DNA of 64,000 nucleotides, from NCBI RefSeq assembly GCF_014356525.2, contig NC_052517.1, positions 434,001 through 498,000 on the forward strand, written 5' to 3'. Shown piece after piece: positions 10,530-21,481 of this stretch. The position numbers and the translations under genes are program-made. The stretch's first letter is position 1. Each line of letters opens with the position of its first letter. Below the pieces are notes generated by a model. The model was not told the origin of the DNA, ran no database searches, and saw only the letters and a program-made list of their open reading frames with translations. Origin of the DNA: Nilaparvata lugens (Eukaryota; Arthropoda; Insecta; Hemiptera; Delphacidae).

Positions 10530-11306
10530 CTCTGGATATAAATCAATAACAGATGGAAAATGGAATCTCAACCATTACAAAATGGATAATGGAATTTAAA
10601 GCGTTATACAAAGGATATAACGGAAATCAAACCATCATGCTGGTTCTCAACTAATGGAATTCACATAAATATATCTTTATGATAAAATCCATTTTATGGT
10701 TAATAGAGAATCTAAAATGAAAAAAATCTTTCTACTATGAATGCATATTAATTCTATTATGACTTCATGGAGTTTAACTGTTTTAGATTAATGTTAATAA
10801 CACTGTTGATTATCTATGAAGAAATGTTGACGAGTCGTCAATATTGTAAAAAATTGATATCAAAATGAAAATAAATAGATGAGAGTTGTCAAATAAATAT
10901 GAAACAGTGAGAAATCCTTAACGAGGAAAAAATTAAGAAAATTCTAATTATGATGTAAGTATTCAATATTTTTTATACAATCTTGTAATTGCTCAAATTG
11001 AAATAGTTTTGTTGTAATAGTAATTATTTATGTGCCATATTTTATTGAAATGTAGTTGAGAAAATATGAATTTTGCTACAAAATATTTTTCATTTTGATT
11101 CGTTACTAACACTGTTCTCCCCACTAATAAAAACCTGTTTTTGTGTTTGTTTAGAGAAAAAATGAAAAATAAATTGAACATCAAATGGGATAAATTAGAA
11201 GAAATATTTCAGATTTGTTTTGAATTTGAACTCTTGGCTCAACAAGTGTTGTGACATTATATAAATGTAATTATGAAATGAGCATGATATGAAAATTTAT
11301 TTCACA
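10530..11306 (+). other. Probable 3' UTR then intergenic AT-rich DNA
   Basis: After the TGA at 10527 the sequence is non-coding. AAAATAAATAG near 10867 and AATAAATATG near 10890 are candidate polyadenylation signals for the chitin-binding gene. No other gene or element is recognised up to the family A fragment at 11307. Confidence 0.45.
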
Positions 11307-11400
11307 ACTAGCCGTCAGGCTCGCTTCGCTCGCCATATCCGTCTAGCCAGGGGGCTCCGCTCCCTGGACCCCCGACTGAATCATCCAAGATTGAGATCAG
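11307..11400 (+). mobile_element. Family A fragment (left palindromic module only)
   Basis: Only the first ~90 bases of family A are present, ending near GATTGAGATCAGC. A complete copy starts about 115 bases further on. Confidence 0.8.
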
Positions 11401-11514
11401 CGAAATATGTAAATTTCTTTCTATAGTCTACTGCACGAAAATTGTTCAAAGAGCTAATGTACTTCCTCAACCCACACACCTATAGACGTCGCCAGTTTGT
11501 CAGGTTTATTATTA

Positions 11515-12847
11515 ACTAGCCGTCAGACTCGCTTCGCTCGCCATATCCGTCTAGCCAGGGGGCTCCGCCCCCTGGACCCCCGACCGGATCGTCCAAGAAT
11601 GAGATCAGCAGGCTCGCTTCGCTCGCCTGCATTTTTCATTCGAGCATTTTTATCATATGTTAGGACGATCCAGTGGGGGGTCTACACTAAACGTCTGGCT
11701 AAACGGATATGGCGAGCGAAGCAAGCCTGACGGCTAGTAATATAAAATTCCCTGGAATAGCTCTGATTAAAGTAGCAGTGCCCAATCAATTTTTCCGCGA
11801 TAAATGCATTTCAATCTTCAACCTGGTGCCAACCTAACAAAGTCAACTCAACTTAATGCCAACCTGACAAAATTATTAATTTAGTTACCACTTAACAACT
11901 GTTTCGAAGAGGTACTCTCTCTAGATTATAGTTCTATATTAACATATGGTATGGACATTTTTCAATTATAAATTGAGAGAATAAGAAGAACATACATGCT
12001 AAAAGACGAACTTTAAATCCTTAAAAACCACCCTTGGAGTTAAAATACTGCCAAAAGATTTCTTAGTGCGCCTCTGAAGGGCCAACTGAACATACCTACC
12101 AAATTTGAACGTTTTTGGTCCGGTAGATTTTTAGTTCTGCTAGTGAGTGAGTCAGTCAGTCAGTGAGTGCCATTTCGCTTTTCTATATATATAAAAGCGA
12201 AATGGCACTCACTCACTCACTCACTCACTCGCATAACTAAAAATCTACCGGACCAAAAACGTTCAAATTTGGTAGGTATGTTCAGTTGGCCCTTTAGAGG
12301 CGCACTAAGAAATCTTTTGGCAATATTTTAACTCTAAGGTTTGTTTTTAAGGGTTTAAAGTTCGTCTTTTAGCATGTATATTCTTCTTCTCCCAATCTCT
12401 TAATTATAATTGAAATTCCCATATCATATGTTACTATAGAACTATAATCTAGATAGAGTACCTCTTCGAAACAGTTGTTAACTGGCAACTAAATTAATAA
12501 TTTTGTCAGGTTGGCATTAAGTTGAGTTGACTTTGTTAGGTTGGCTCCAAGTTGAAGATTTAAATGCATTTATCGCGGAAAAATTGATTGGGCACTGCTA
12601 CTTCAATCCTGGGAATATTATGTTACTAGCGGTCAGGCTCGCTTCGCTCGCCATATCCGTTTAGCCAGCCGTTTAGTCTGGACCCCCGACTGGATTGTCC
12701 TAACATATGATAAAAATGCCCAAATGAAAAATGCAGGCGAGCGAAGCGAGCCTGCTGATCTCATTCCTGGACGATCCAGTCTGGGGTCAGGGGGCGGAGC
12801 CCCCTGGCTAGACGGATTTGGCGAGCGATGCGAGCCTGACGGCTAGT
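11515..12847. mobile_element. Two family A copies tail-to-tail, a 1.33-kb inverted repeat
   Basis: 11515-12190 is a + copy and 12191-12847 a minus copy, meeting at TTCTATATATATAAAAGCGA. The GTGA-rich 3' ends face each other with essentially no spacer, so the whole is a giant hairpin. Both outer ends carry ACTAGC(C/G)GTCAGGC. Microsatellite (TA)n follows at 12847-12900, then another short ACTAGCCGTCAGGCT piece at 12901. Confidence 0.85.
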
Positions 12848-12854
12848 ATATATA

Positions 12855-12900
<46 letters not shown>
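12847..12900. repeat. (TA)n microsatellite
   Basis: About 27 near-perfect TA units between the inverted family A pair and a short family A end. Confidence 0.95.
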
Positions 12901-12902
<2 letters not shown>

Positions 12903-12904
12903 TA

Positions 12905-13560
12905 GCCGTCAGGCTACAATGAGTAGTAATTGATGAAAGCTAATATATGTGTCTGCTTTGAGGCTGAATATTAGAACACTTATCAAATATAATGGCCATT
13001 AAATGTGTATGAAATTTGTAGGTTTAATGCTCTTTTAGAATCAAAGTGTCTCTCGTCAAGTACTATTATTCCCTAGAGTTTGAGCGATTTTTATTCTCAA
13101 CCATTTCTGCAAAAATCCGTGATGTTTTTATTTTATTCATGGATTCCATGAAAAATGCAAATCTCCCAAATTTGGTTGATATTGGGGCTATGGATAGAGG
13201 TTGACCTAACAAGTGTTGTGCTATAATATGAGACGTTTCGCTACAATACAGGGTGAGTTATTCACTCAAACATAAATATAAATCTTTCCCACACTCATTG
13301 ATCAGAGAAATCGTGCATCTTCAAATGCTTATAGCTAAAGAATAGGAGCGAATTTCGACAATCTGATGACATATTGTTGTTCCTCTTGTCAATTCCTGGG
13401 AGTTTGAGCTATTTTGAATATTGACCATTCTAGCAATTTTGAATTTTTCGGCTAAAAATTCATCAAGCGTTTTTTGAGCCCAAAATAAATTTATATCAGG
13501 CCAAAATTCATCAAATTTATTTGATAGTTGACCTGACAAGTGCTGTGTAATGATGAATGT
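12905..13560. repeat. Dispersed repeat shared with 37.8-39.5 kb
   Basis: Contains GATATTGGGGCTATGGATAG and CAAGTGTTGTGCTATAATAT, found again at 37800-37890 and 39150-39480. A second, diverged half begins near 13320. No coding domain is seen. Confidence 0.6.
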
Positions 13561-14916
13561 ATACATTTCCTATTTCCACTATGGAGGCGAATTATTTATC
13601 AAGGCCAATCAGAGAGCTTTGCGTTCAGATGGATACGCTAGTAGTACGTTACGTCGTAAATTCAGAGACATTTCACGAAGGTTGACTCTCACTACGTATA
13701 AGCGCACAGTCACTTTGGGTGCGTTCAGAAGGGATACGCTGAGAACAGCTCTAAACGGTTCAAGATATACATTATTATGCAGTTTATCATCCTCTTATTT
13801 TCCCAATTGTAATTTCAGTAATTTTTTAAACAGTGTCTATTGTATTTTATTAGTTTTTCAAATGATTTCTCATAGAATATTAGTTTTTGTTTGGTTCGTT
13901 CAATGAAGAAGGCCTTGTCTGTAGTTCAAAAAACTGTAAACAGTAACAATGGCTGCCTTATTTGTTTCTGTTTTGACTTTTCAACAGCAACAGGCTTGCG
14001 CAATGGCAAATTCATCTTTGAAAATCAATACAAAACTCTCATATTATGAGCTTGATGTTGATAATACCTTGAGTAGCAGTTTATACTCTTGTAATTCTCC
14101 AAAACTCCACAAGTTATCAAACGTTTTTATTGTGAAAAAGTGTTTAGCTAACCTAGGTACAAGGAACCAATTCTTTTACTATCAAAACATTTTCTGTCAA
14201 CAGAAGTTTTGCTGAAACTACGACAAATAATTTAAAATCACCACAAAATATTGAAAGAGCTCACCTGTGAGCTTTACAGTTTTTTATCAAGATGAAGTGA
14301 AATATTGTTGTGAAACGCTTTCGAGTTTACCTCGATCCGGAATCAGTTACGGTGAGTCTATTTTATCAATTATTTTTAGTAAAATCTATTTGTCTTACAA
14401 ATGTTGTATTATCTCCATCTCTGTTTAAATGTGGGGTTTGTATCAGTAAGCTTAACAGGTGGGTGTAGGGTGGAAAATCAATATATTCGCGCAGAATCTG
14501 TTGAACAAAACAGACTTGTTGCTTGTATTGGTTCCAATATTGTAGGATGTTGGTTTAATCTGTGTCTAGTTTGGTAATTTACAAATACTGGTGAGTTAGA
14601 GTCCAAACTGTAAAATATTCAGCAGAATTCTAACAAGTAGGCCTATGTTGAATTCATTTTAGGATAGGCTTTAAATTGAAAGAGGAATTATTGGTTTTGG
14701 ATAGGCCTATTGTTCTTTTTCATAGATATAAAGATAATTGCCTTAATTTATTACAATTTGAAATATTACAAGTCCTGTGGGCAAAATTGAAACAATAGGA
14801 GCCCCCATTTCCACTTTATTTTAAAAGGTAGATCAACAGATTGGGAATCCTATTTTGACCTCCTATTTAGGAATTATTTTGGGGATTATCAAAGATAGCC
14901 CTACTATAAACTTGCT
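13561..14916 (+). other. Unassigned region, possible 5' leader of the BTB gene
   Basis: 13570-13745 holds a direct pair (GCGTTCAGATGGATACGCT and GCGTTCAGAAGGGATACGCT). At 14351 the sequence GTTACG is followed by a consensus donor GTGAGT, the best donor between the peritrophin gene and the first BTB coding exon. It could end a 5' non-coding exon joined to 17588. No coding similarity is recognised in reading frames here. The exon is a weak inference from one splice-like site. Confidence 0.2.
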
Positions 14917-15510
14917 GTAGTGAGGTCCACGTTTTAATGACAGTATTTGATAACATTGGTGTTGCTATCCTTGTCTGTCATCGGACAAAGCAGATAGCTC
15001 TATCCTCACTTAGCTCCGCACTGAGGCCAATTTATCGTTTGTTGCCTATGATCAAATCATGGAAAATTATAATTTATTGATGGATAAAATATAATTGAAC
15101 ATCATTAACAAGAATAAACAATTAATATAATAGGCATATCGGGATAACTTGAATTACAGCTATAGAAGGGGTGTTATCAGAAAACCCAATAAAGTTGAAA
15201 ACAATGGCCAATAATGAGAATTAAACTATATTCAACCAGATGTTAGAGTCCAGTCATTAGCCTACAATTATTGACCCTTTAGCATGTGACCGTGAGTCTA
15301 TTTAAAAACTTGACAAACTGAAAACTAGACGTAATAAAATTTTGAAGAATTCAAATGGGTCTATAAACATCTTTGGATAATTAAGAATCTATATCCAAAT
15401 GTCAAGTTAATCAGTTAGGTAGTTGAGACGTGATGATGCGTCATTCGTGAATTTCCTATCCCTTACATGTACAAGCCAGTTCTTTCCTTTATATAGGTAA
15501 TACAAAACTT
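14917..15510. repeat. Partial family B element followed by family H copy
   Basis: 14917-15175 starts like family B (GTGAGGTCCACGTTTTAATG) and keeps its interior, but has no matching right end. 15295-15510 is family H, recognised by GATGCGTCATTCGTGAATTT and CCTATCCC. Other family H copies: 18892-19100, 20335-20570, 25267-25505, 28316-28525, 28724-28840, 40128-40210 and 42130-42480. Confidence 0.55.
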
Positions 15511-15537
15511 TTATAGTAGACTAATACAAAACTCCAA

Positions 15538-17243
15538 CCATAGTGAAAAAATAGCATGAGAAGATATCCCATGGTAAAGGTCGGTTATGGTCCAAATTTC
15601 AAGCCGATTTTTGGTCAACTCAAGTCGATTACTGTCGAAAAATTTCTATTATTAGTGTTTTGTTGGGAGTGTAAGAAGGGCACAGTATGAGAGACTACCA
15701 GCGTCACATAGCTTCACCAAAAACAACTACTAGGACTATCGGCTTCAGTTAACACTCACATTTGCAACATAGACACCCTATACACTGTCTATTATTAGTG
15801 TGTTGTTGGGAGTGTAAGAGTGTAAGAAGGGCACAGTATGAGAGACTACCAGCGTCACATAGCTTCACCAAAAACAAATACTAGGACTATCGGCTTCAGT
15901 TAACACTCACATTTGCAACATAGACACCCTATACACTGTCTATTATTAGTGTGTTGTTGGGAGTGTAAGAGTGTAAGAAGGGCACAGTATGAGAGACTAC
16001 AGCGTCACATAGCTTCACCAAAAACAACTACTAGGACTATCGGCTTCAGTTAACACTCACATTGCAACATAGACACCCTATACACTGTCTATTATTAGTG
16101 TGTTGTTGGGAGTGTAAGAGTGTAAGAAGGGCACAGTATGAGAGACTACCAGCGTCACATAGCTTCACCAAAAACAATACTAGGACTATCGGCTTCAGTT
16201 AACACTCACATTTGCAACATAGAACCCTATACACTGTCTATTATTAGTGTGTTGGTTGGGAGTGTAAGAGTGTAAGAAGGGCACAGTATGAGAGACTACC
16301 AGCGTCACATAGCTTCACCAAAAACAATACTAGGACTATCGGCTTCAGTTAACACTCACATTTGCAACATAGACACCCTATACACTGTCTATTATTAGTG
16401 TGTTGTTGGGAGTGTAAGAGTGTAAGAAGGGCACAGTATGAGAGACTACCAGCGTCACATAGCTTCACCAAAAACAACTACTAGGACTATCGGCTTCAGT
16501 TAACACTCACATTTGCAACATAGACACCCTATACACTGTCTATTATTAGTGTGTTGTTGGGAGTGTAAGAGTGTAAGAAGGGCACAGTATGAGAGACTAC
16601 CAGCGTCACATAGCTTCACCAAAAACAACTACTAGGACTTTCGGCTTCAGTTACTACTCACATTTGCAACATAAACGCCCTACACCATGGCATATCACCA
16701 CAAATGATACAGAATCAACTCAATATGATACGGTATCATCCCAACTTATAATAATTAATAATAACTGCATTATTCAACCAATAAAAATAAATAACATTCA
16801 AAAGCACAAACGCATTTCATAATTGAACATTTAATAATAAAGTAGTAAATAAACAGAACCCTATGTGTAGATAAAATAAATGCAAATATTATAACATTAA
16901 AACAAAATAAAGAGTAGGATATAATTAATATTAATGAAAGGAAAGAGATTTTGAAGAAATATTAATAATTCATGCCTCTTAAAGCATAATGCTTTTGCTG
17001 AATGATTATTAAACAAGTTACTATAAGTAACTTGATACGCAACACCATAATTTGATACAAAACTTCCAAGCTTCGAATGAATTCTACAAACCATGGGATA
17101 TCTTCTCATGCTATCTGTTATATATATGATACAGTATCATCTCAACTTGATACACAACACCATAATTTGATACAAAACTTGCAAGCTTCGAATGAATTGT
17201 ACAAACCATGGGATATCTTCTCATGCTATCTCTTCTCTTTAGA
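15538..17243 (+). mobile_element. Family C element expanded by an internal satellite array
   Basis: Left end CCATAGTGAAAAAATAGCAT with GATATCCCATGGTAAAGGTC at 15562. The matching right end, CCATGGGATATCTTCTCATG, is at 17206-17225. Between them 15648-16690 is about seven head-to-tail copies of a ~150-bp unit (AGAGACTACCAGCGTCACAT, then GGACTATCGGCTTCAGTTAA). 16690-17205 contains duplicated ends with GATACAGTATCATCTCAACT. So the satellite lies inside the transposon ends. Small indels separate units. Confidence 0.75.
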
Positions 17244-17245
17244 TA

Positions 17246-17540
17246 TTTATCTCGGGACACTCCCGTGTTTCGGATGGACACGTTAAGTCGTCGGTCCCGG
17301 CTGCCTGGAAAGCAGTCGTTAGGTGATGTCAGAGGCCCTGAAATTGATCAGTTGCGACCTGAAAACTCCGACACCAGACCTGAGCCAGTCAGGTCACACG
17401 ATATTATTATTATTATTATTTTCTCTTTGCTTCAACTAATTGTATATAAGTGTATATATAAGCTATTGTATATAAGTGTATAAGCCAGTATATATTGTAA
17501 TCTACATAAATAAAGTACTCAATCAATCAATCAATCAACT
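17246..17540 (+). mobile_element. LINE/SINE 3' tail with (ATT)n, then (TCAA)n LINE tail
   Basis: 17246-17421 contains GGACACGTTAAGTCGTCGGT and GACACCAGACCTGAGCCAG and ends in (ATT)n. It is the + strand counterpart of 7583-7735. 17422-17540 is the terminal part of the tail seen at 8345-8425, ending AATAAAGTAC plus (TCAA)n. Both lie just upstream of the first BTB coding exon. Confidence 0.6.
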
Positions 17541-17602
17541 TTCACTGGAGTAGGCCTACACTAATTCAGTTGAGTTTTCCATTGCAGTTGATTTGATCGA
17601 GT

Positions 17603-17865
17603 ATGCCCGAAGTGCAACCATCGGTGAGCTGCGTGGGTGCCGGAGCCACCGCCCTGGTGACCCTAGGCGGGGGTGGAGCCGAGGGGGGCGCTGGTGCCTT
17701 GGTGGACTTGGAGCCTGACCTGTCCACATTCGAGAACAAGACAGGCCTCGCCGAGGACATGAAGTTTCTGGCGTCGATGCCTGAGCTGTGTGACGTCACT
17801 TTCCTCGTCGGCGACACGCGTGAGCCGGTCTGCGCCGTCAAGGCTGTGCTGGCCGCAAGAAGCAG
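17603..17865 (+). CDS. BTB-BACK protein (serine-enriched protein-like), coding exon 1
   Basis: An acceptor TTTTCCATTGCAG ends at 17587; 15 bases of leader precede the ATG at 17603. The exon ends at 17865 (donor GTACCA) in phase 2. It encodes 87 residues: a Gly/Ala/Val-rich, likely disordered start, then from about residue 53 the BTB/POZ opening MKFLASMPELCDVTFLVG, continuing through the core ending AVLAARS. The split codon AG+G gives R88 when joined to exon 2. BTB domains mediate dimerisation and often recruit cullin-3. The exon is markedly GC-rich compared with its surroundings, as expected for true coding sequence here. Identification with the insect serine-enriched protein (fly gprs) rests on memory of the BTB sequence and on the whole exon chain; I am confident of BTB-BACK, less so of the ortholog name. 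Confidence 0.9.
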
Positions 17866-17904
17866 GTACCATTCAATTTATCTCTAATTACTATGAATTA
17901 CCTC

Positions 17905-18890
17905 CGCAAACTAGTAGTTCTGTGAACAGTAGACCTCGCTCAGCTACAAACCACAGCCTCCTATGTCCATACTGCCCATCAGAATAAACTCTGTCCTGTC
18001 CTGTCGGCGAGATATCGGTGTGAAAACAACTAATGGCTGTTAGGGTTGGTGTATCAAAAATGCTAACATCAAAAGCTAATCTCCTTCAAGACATACTGGC
18101 AACAGGTCAGCCCGAGTTGAAAGCAGAGAAAGGTCGAGAGAAAATACCATGTTACCTCCAATTATTAGTGGCATGCGTCATTGCATGCAATTATAATCCA
18201 CTCGACAACTGATTTATGATGATTATTCTATAGTCTGATTTTCACGGTAATATTGGCGTTCGAAGGAGACTCCTTTTCTTTTTGTATCATCCTTAAAATG
18301 AAAAAATTTCAAAAAAAACTTTTATATACGTCGACGCGCATTGTTTCAAAGTACTTGTATACCAAATTTCATCAAAATCGGACAATAACTGTGACTGTAA
18401 CTGCGGTATAAACAAACAGACAAACGCCGATCGAGTCGAAACAAGACCTCAGCTTCGCTTCGGTCAATGAATTACCTCCGTAAACCAACTAGTAGTTCTA
18501 TGAACAGTAGACCTCACGCAGTATTCTCATCCACAAGTACCTGAATGAAACTATAGACGTTATGGAAATACAGCAATACTGCCTTCTCCACACATCTGTG
18601 TAATCACTTGTTAGCTGACTTATGATGAATAATTCTATAGTCTGACATTTACTCTAATATTGGCGTATGAAGGAGGCTCCTTTTTCCTCTTATATTATCC
18701 TTGAAATGCAAAATTTCCAAAAACCTTGTATATACGGCGACGCGAGATTAAAAAAGGAACATACCTGTCAAATTTCATGAAAATCTATTACCGCGTTTCG
18801 CCGTAAATGCGCAACATATAAACATTGAAACATTAAGAGAAATGCCAAACCGTCGACTTGAATATTAGACCTCACTTCGCTCGGTCAACA
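17905..18890 (+). repeat. Two family E copies in intron 1
   Basis: 17908 and 18487 both begin ACTAGTAGTTCTRTGAACAG. The first ends at about 18470 and the second at about 18890, each in TCGCTTCGGTCAA or TCGCTCGGTCAA. The second matches 9255-9645 closely. 18892-19100 is a degenerate family H piece. Confidence 0.65.
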
Positions 18891-19104
18891 ATCTTTTATG
18901 CTAAATTGCAAGTTAATCAGTTCAGTAGTTGATGCCTGGCCCAGCCTTGTAAAGGTCAGGTATCCACACACTGGCGCTGGTCGACATTGGCCTTCATTGG
19001 GCCAACATGTGAATGCGGCATCCGACATGATGATACGACAATTGCTATCTCGTACATGTGCCCAGTATGTGTGTACATAAGCCAATTCTTTTCTTCAAAA
19101 TATC

Positions 19105-19158
19105 ACAGAGAAAAGATAAAAAGAGTTAGATATCCCATGTTGTAGGTCGTTTATGTTC
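19105..19158 (+). mobile_element. Truncated family C left end
   Basis: CACAGAGAAAAGATAAAAAG then GATATCCCATGTTGTAGGTC and GTTTATGTT. It is cut off at 19158, where the duplicated exon-1 sequence begins. No right end is present nearby. Confidence 0.7.
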
Positions 19159-19407
19159 CACTTTCCTCGTCGGCGACACGCGTGAGCCGGTCTGCGCCGT
19201 CAAGGCTGTGCTGGCCGCAAGAAGCAGGTACCATTCAATTACTATGAATTACCTCCGCAAACTAGTAGTTCTGTGAACAGTAGACCTCGCTCAGCTACAA
19301 ACCACAGCCTCCTATGTCCATACTGCCCATCAGAATAAATTCTGTCCTGTCCTGTCGGCGAGGTATCGGTGTGAAAACAACTAATGGCTGTTAGGGTTGG
19401 TGTATGG
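19159..19407 (+). pseudogene. Duplicated 3' end of BTB exon 1 plus donor and intron
   Basis: 19159-19227 repeats the last 69 coding bases of exon 1 (17797-17865, offset 1362). The donor GTACCA and about 180 bases of following intron, to 18055/19407, are also repeated. The left breakpoint is inside the exon, so there is no acceptor and the copy cannot be spliced in by itself. It abuts a family C left end on the left and the normal pre-exon-2 intron (GGCTGGATTAAG) on the right. Identity over the coding part is complete, so the event is recent or an assembly effect. Confidence 0.85.
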
Positions 19408-19478
19408 CTGGATTAAGATAAATTCCAATTTCTGATTCGATGACATGAATTTGGATTAAATTTGAATTATAATTACAG

Positions 19479-19614
19479 GGTGTTCCAGAAGATGCTTTAC
19501 CAAGCTCCCAGTCCGTCACGAAAGAAAGAACCGCCACCCAAAGAAAACAAACTACGGCTATTTCTGAAACGGAGCAGTGAACCGCTGCTAAATCTCCAAA
19601 ATGCGGCCGCTCAG
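19479..19614 (+). CDS. BTB-BACK protein exon 2, copy a
   Basis: A 136-nt exon (phase 2 in, phase 0 out) between acceptor ATAATTACAG and donor GTAAAT. It encodes R88 (split) and then 45 residues: VFQKMLYQAPSPSRKK, a basic proline-rich stretch, LRLFLKRSSEPLLNL and QNAAAQ. This lies inside the BTB fold as an insertion between the first half of the domain (exon 1) and EEFEPDVFRQLIEYIHTG (exon 3). Because 136 is not a multiple of three, only one copy of exon 2 can be used per transcript without a frameshift. Near-identical copies lie at 22598-22734 and 24415-24550. Copy a differs from the others by TTTCTG for TTCCTG (silent). Confidence 0.9.
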
Positions 19615-19689
19615 GTAAATTTACTGCACATTCGGCTAAATATCACAAATTGTTGCGTTTTTGTGAGTGAGGTTTGTGTTGGTGTGCGC

Positions 19690-20320
19690 GTGTGCGGTTT
19701 GAAGAGATGGTTTTGCTGACGATGAAGCCCTAATGAACCCTAGGCTTGTGCGTGGGTAATTAGAGGGATACTGGTGATGTGTTTTGTATATTTTACAGAA
19801 AATGTTTTTTGCTGAAGATGAAGCCTACATTAACCCTAGGCTTGTGCGTGGTTGATTTGAGAGATATAGGTGATGAGTTTTCAATTATATTTACAGAAAA
19901 TGTTTTTTGCGAAGATGAAAACCTACATGAACCCTAGGCTGTGCGTGGGTAATTTGAGGGATATTGGTGACGAATTTTTAATATTTCACAGAAAATTTTA
20001 TAATAATTTTTTTGCTGACGATGAAGCCCTCATGAACCCTAGGCTTGTGCGTGGTTGATTAGAGAGATATAGGTGCTGAGTTTTCTATATTTTACAGAAA
20101 ACTTGATGAAAATGTTTTTTTTCTGACGTTCAAGCCCCATGAACCTAGGATTGTGCGTGGTTGATTAGAGAGATATAGGTGCTGAGTTTTCTATATTTTA
20201 CAGAAAACTTTCATGAAAATGGTTTTTGCTGACAATAAAGCCCCATGAACCCTAGGCTTGTGCGTGGGTAATACTAATTAGAGGGATATTGGTGATCTAT
20301 ATTTTACAGAAAATTTGTTG
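19690..20320 (+). repeat. Minisatellite after exon 2 copy a, ~95-bp units
   Basis: About seven units, each with TTTTACAG, then ATGTTTTTTGCTGAAGATGA, then CCTAGGCTTGTGCGTGG. The same array follows exon copies b (22815-23440) and c (24640-25260), and a lone degenerate piece is at 61482-61512. Units carry acceptor-like TATTTTACAG and often donor-like GG|GTAATT around a ~45-base segment that reads MFFAEDEA-INPRLVRG. I see no reason to call it coding. Confidence 0.8.
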
Positions 20321-20334
20321 TTTACTAGTAAGAA

Positions 20335-20925
20335 ATCCTTGCTTCGCAAGGGTCTATTTTAAAACATGAGAAACCGAAAACTTGACAAACTGAAATCTTG
20401 AAGAGTTTAAAATAGTCCTATAACCATCCTCGGTGAATTAAGAATCTATATGCAAAATGTCAAGTTAATCAGTTGAGTAGTTGAGACGTGATGATGCGTC
20501 ATTCGTGAATTTCCTATCCCCTACGTGTATAAGCCAGTTCTTTCCTTTATTATATTAATATATTAGACTGCACTCACAGTTTTAGGTGGACCCGAACTAC
20601 CGGTTTGAAATCAACCTGCCTGTCTACCCAACTATAGTTTGTAGATTGATAACAAATTTTGTGAGGAATTCAAATGAGACTGAATTTTTTCAACTTCCAG
20701 TTTATAGATTGGTTACAGATTTTGCGAGAGTTGCAAATGAGACTGAATTTCAGCAATTTTCCTGAGGAATTTGATAGTCTTACACTTGTTGCACAAAGGT
20801 CTGTTAACTTTTAATCCCGATTAATTGCCTCGAGAATCAATCAGAGAAGGCTTTTTAGAAGATTGGTTCCCGAGGAATTAACCACGATTAAAATCTAACC
20901 GGCTTTTGTGCAACCGGCACTTACT
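20335..20925. repeat. Family H copy and family F foldback
   Basis: 20335-20570 is family H (CTTGCTTCGCAAGGGTCT near its start). 20785-20925 is a ~140-bp foldback element of family F with inverted ends built on GTTGCACAAAGGTCTGTTAA and CCGGCTTTTGTGCAACCGG. Family F has other copies at 25672-25810, 27812-27965, 37312-37459 and 38664-38815. Confidence 0.6.
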
Positions 20926-21173
20926 CAGATAAGGATTTATATTTGCAACTAGTTTGTAGACAATTTTTGGGAGAATTCAAAATTCCAAACGGTACTGAAT
21001 TGTAGGATTTTACCAGTATTTGGTAGATTACGATTTCTCTGAGAATTTTTAAATTCCAAACACATCAGATGAGATTGAATTGTAGCATTTTTATAGAGAT
21101 TACTCACAAAATTGTGAGCATTTGTGTTTCAATTGGAAAAAAATGGTGTGTTTTTTTCTGTGTGTTACAACAG

Positions 21174-21212
21174 AAGGGGAGCTATACTCAACAGTTAGCT
21201 CCAATACAAGAG
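21174..21212 (+). CDS. BTB-BACK protein 39-nt microexon, copy a
   Basis: A 39-nt segment in phase 0 encodes KGSYTQQLAPIQE. It follows a strong polypyrimidine acceptor (TTTTTTTCTGTGTGTTACAA then CAG) and precedes donor GTAACA. Exon 2 ends and exon 3 begins in phase 0, so it can be included or skipped without frameshift; included, it gives residues 134-146, just before PSSNQHF. The exon shows a precise acceptor, an open frame and perfect conservation in its duplicate at 26057-26095, whereas surrounding intron copies carry indels. The tract sits within the loop inserted in the BTB fold. Confidence 0.65.
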
Positions 21213-21339
21213 GTAACAACACAGTCTAGTTGCCACTCTATGTTATCTAGTGCTCTATGGTCACTGTGTGCACTCTATGCTGTTGTTTTGTCTATCTGTG
21301 CTATGTGATTCTCTGGAAAATCATAATATCGCATCCCCA

Positions 21340-21481
21340 AACACTCACATTTGCAACATAGACACCCTATACACTGTCTATTATTAGTGTGTTGTTGGGA
21401 GTGTAAGAGTGTAAGAAGGGCACAGTATGAGAGACTACCAGCGTCACATAGCTTCACCAAAAACAACTACTAGGACTATCG
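21340..21481 (+). repeat. Single family C satellite unit
   Basis: One ~140-base unit of the satellite (TTTGCAACATAGACACCCTA to CAACTACTAGGACTATCG) in the intron after the microexon, with no element ends beside it. The duplicate segment at 26220 lacks it, so it was inserted or lost after the duplication. Confidence 0.85.

Noticed and set aside
13949..14215. 88-codon frame starting MAALFVSVLTFQQQQ
   Set aside because: No domain, no in-phase splice to neighbours; could be leader sequence, so not called as protein.
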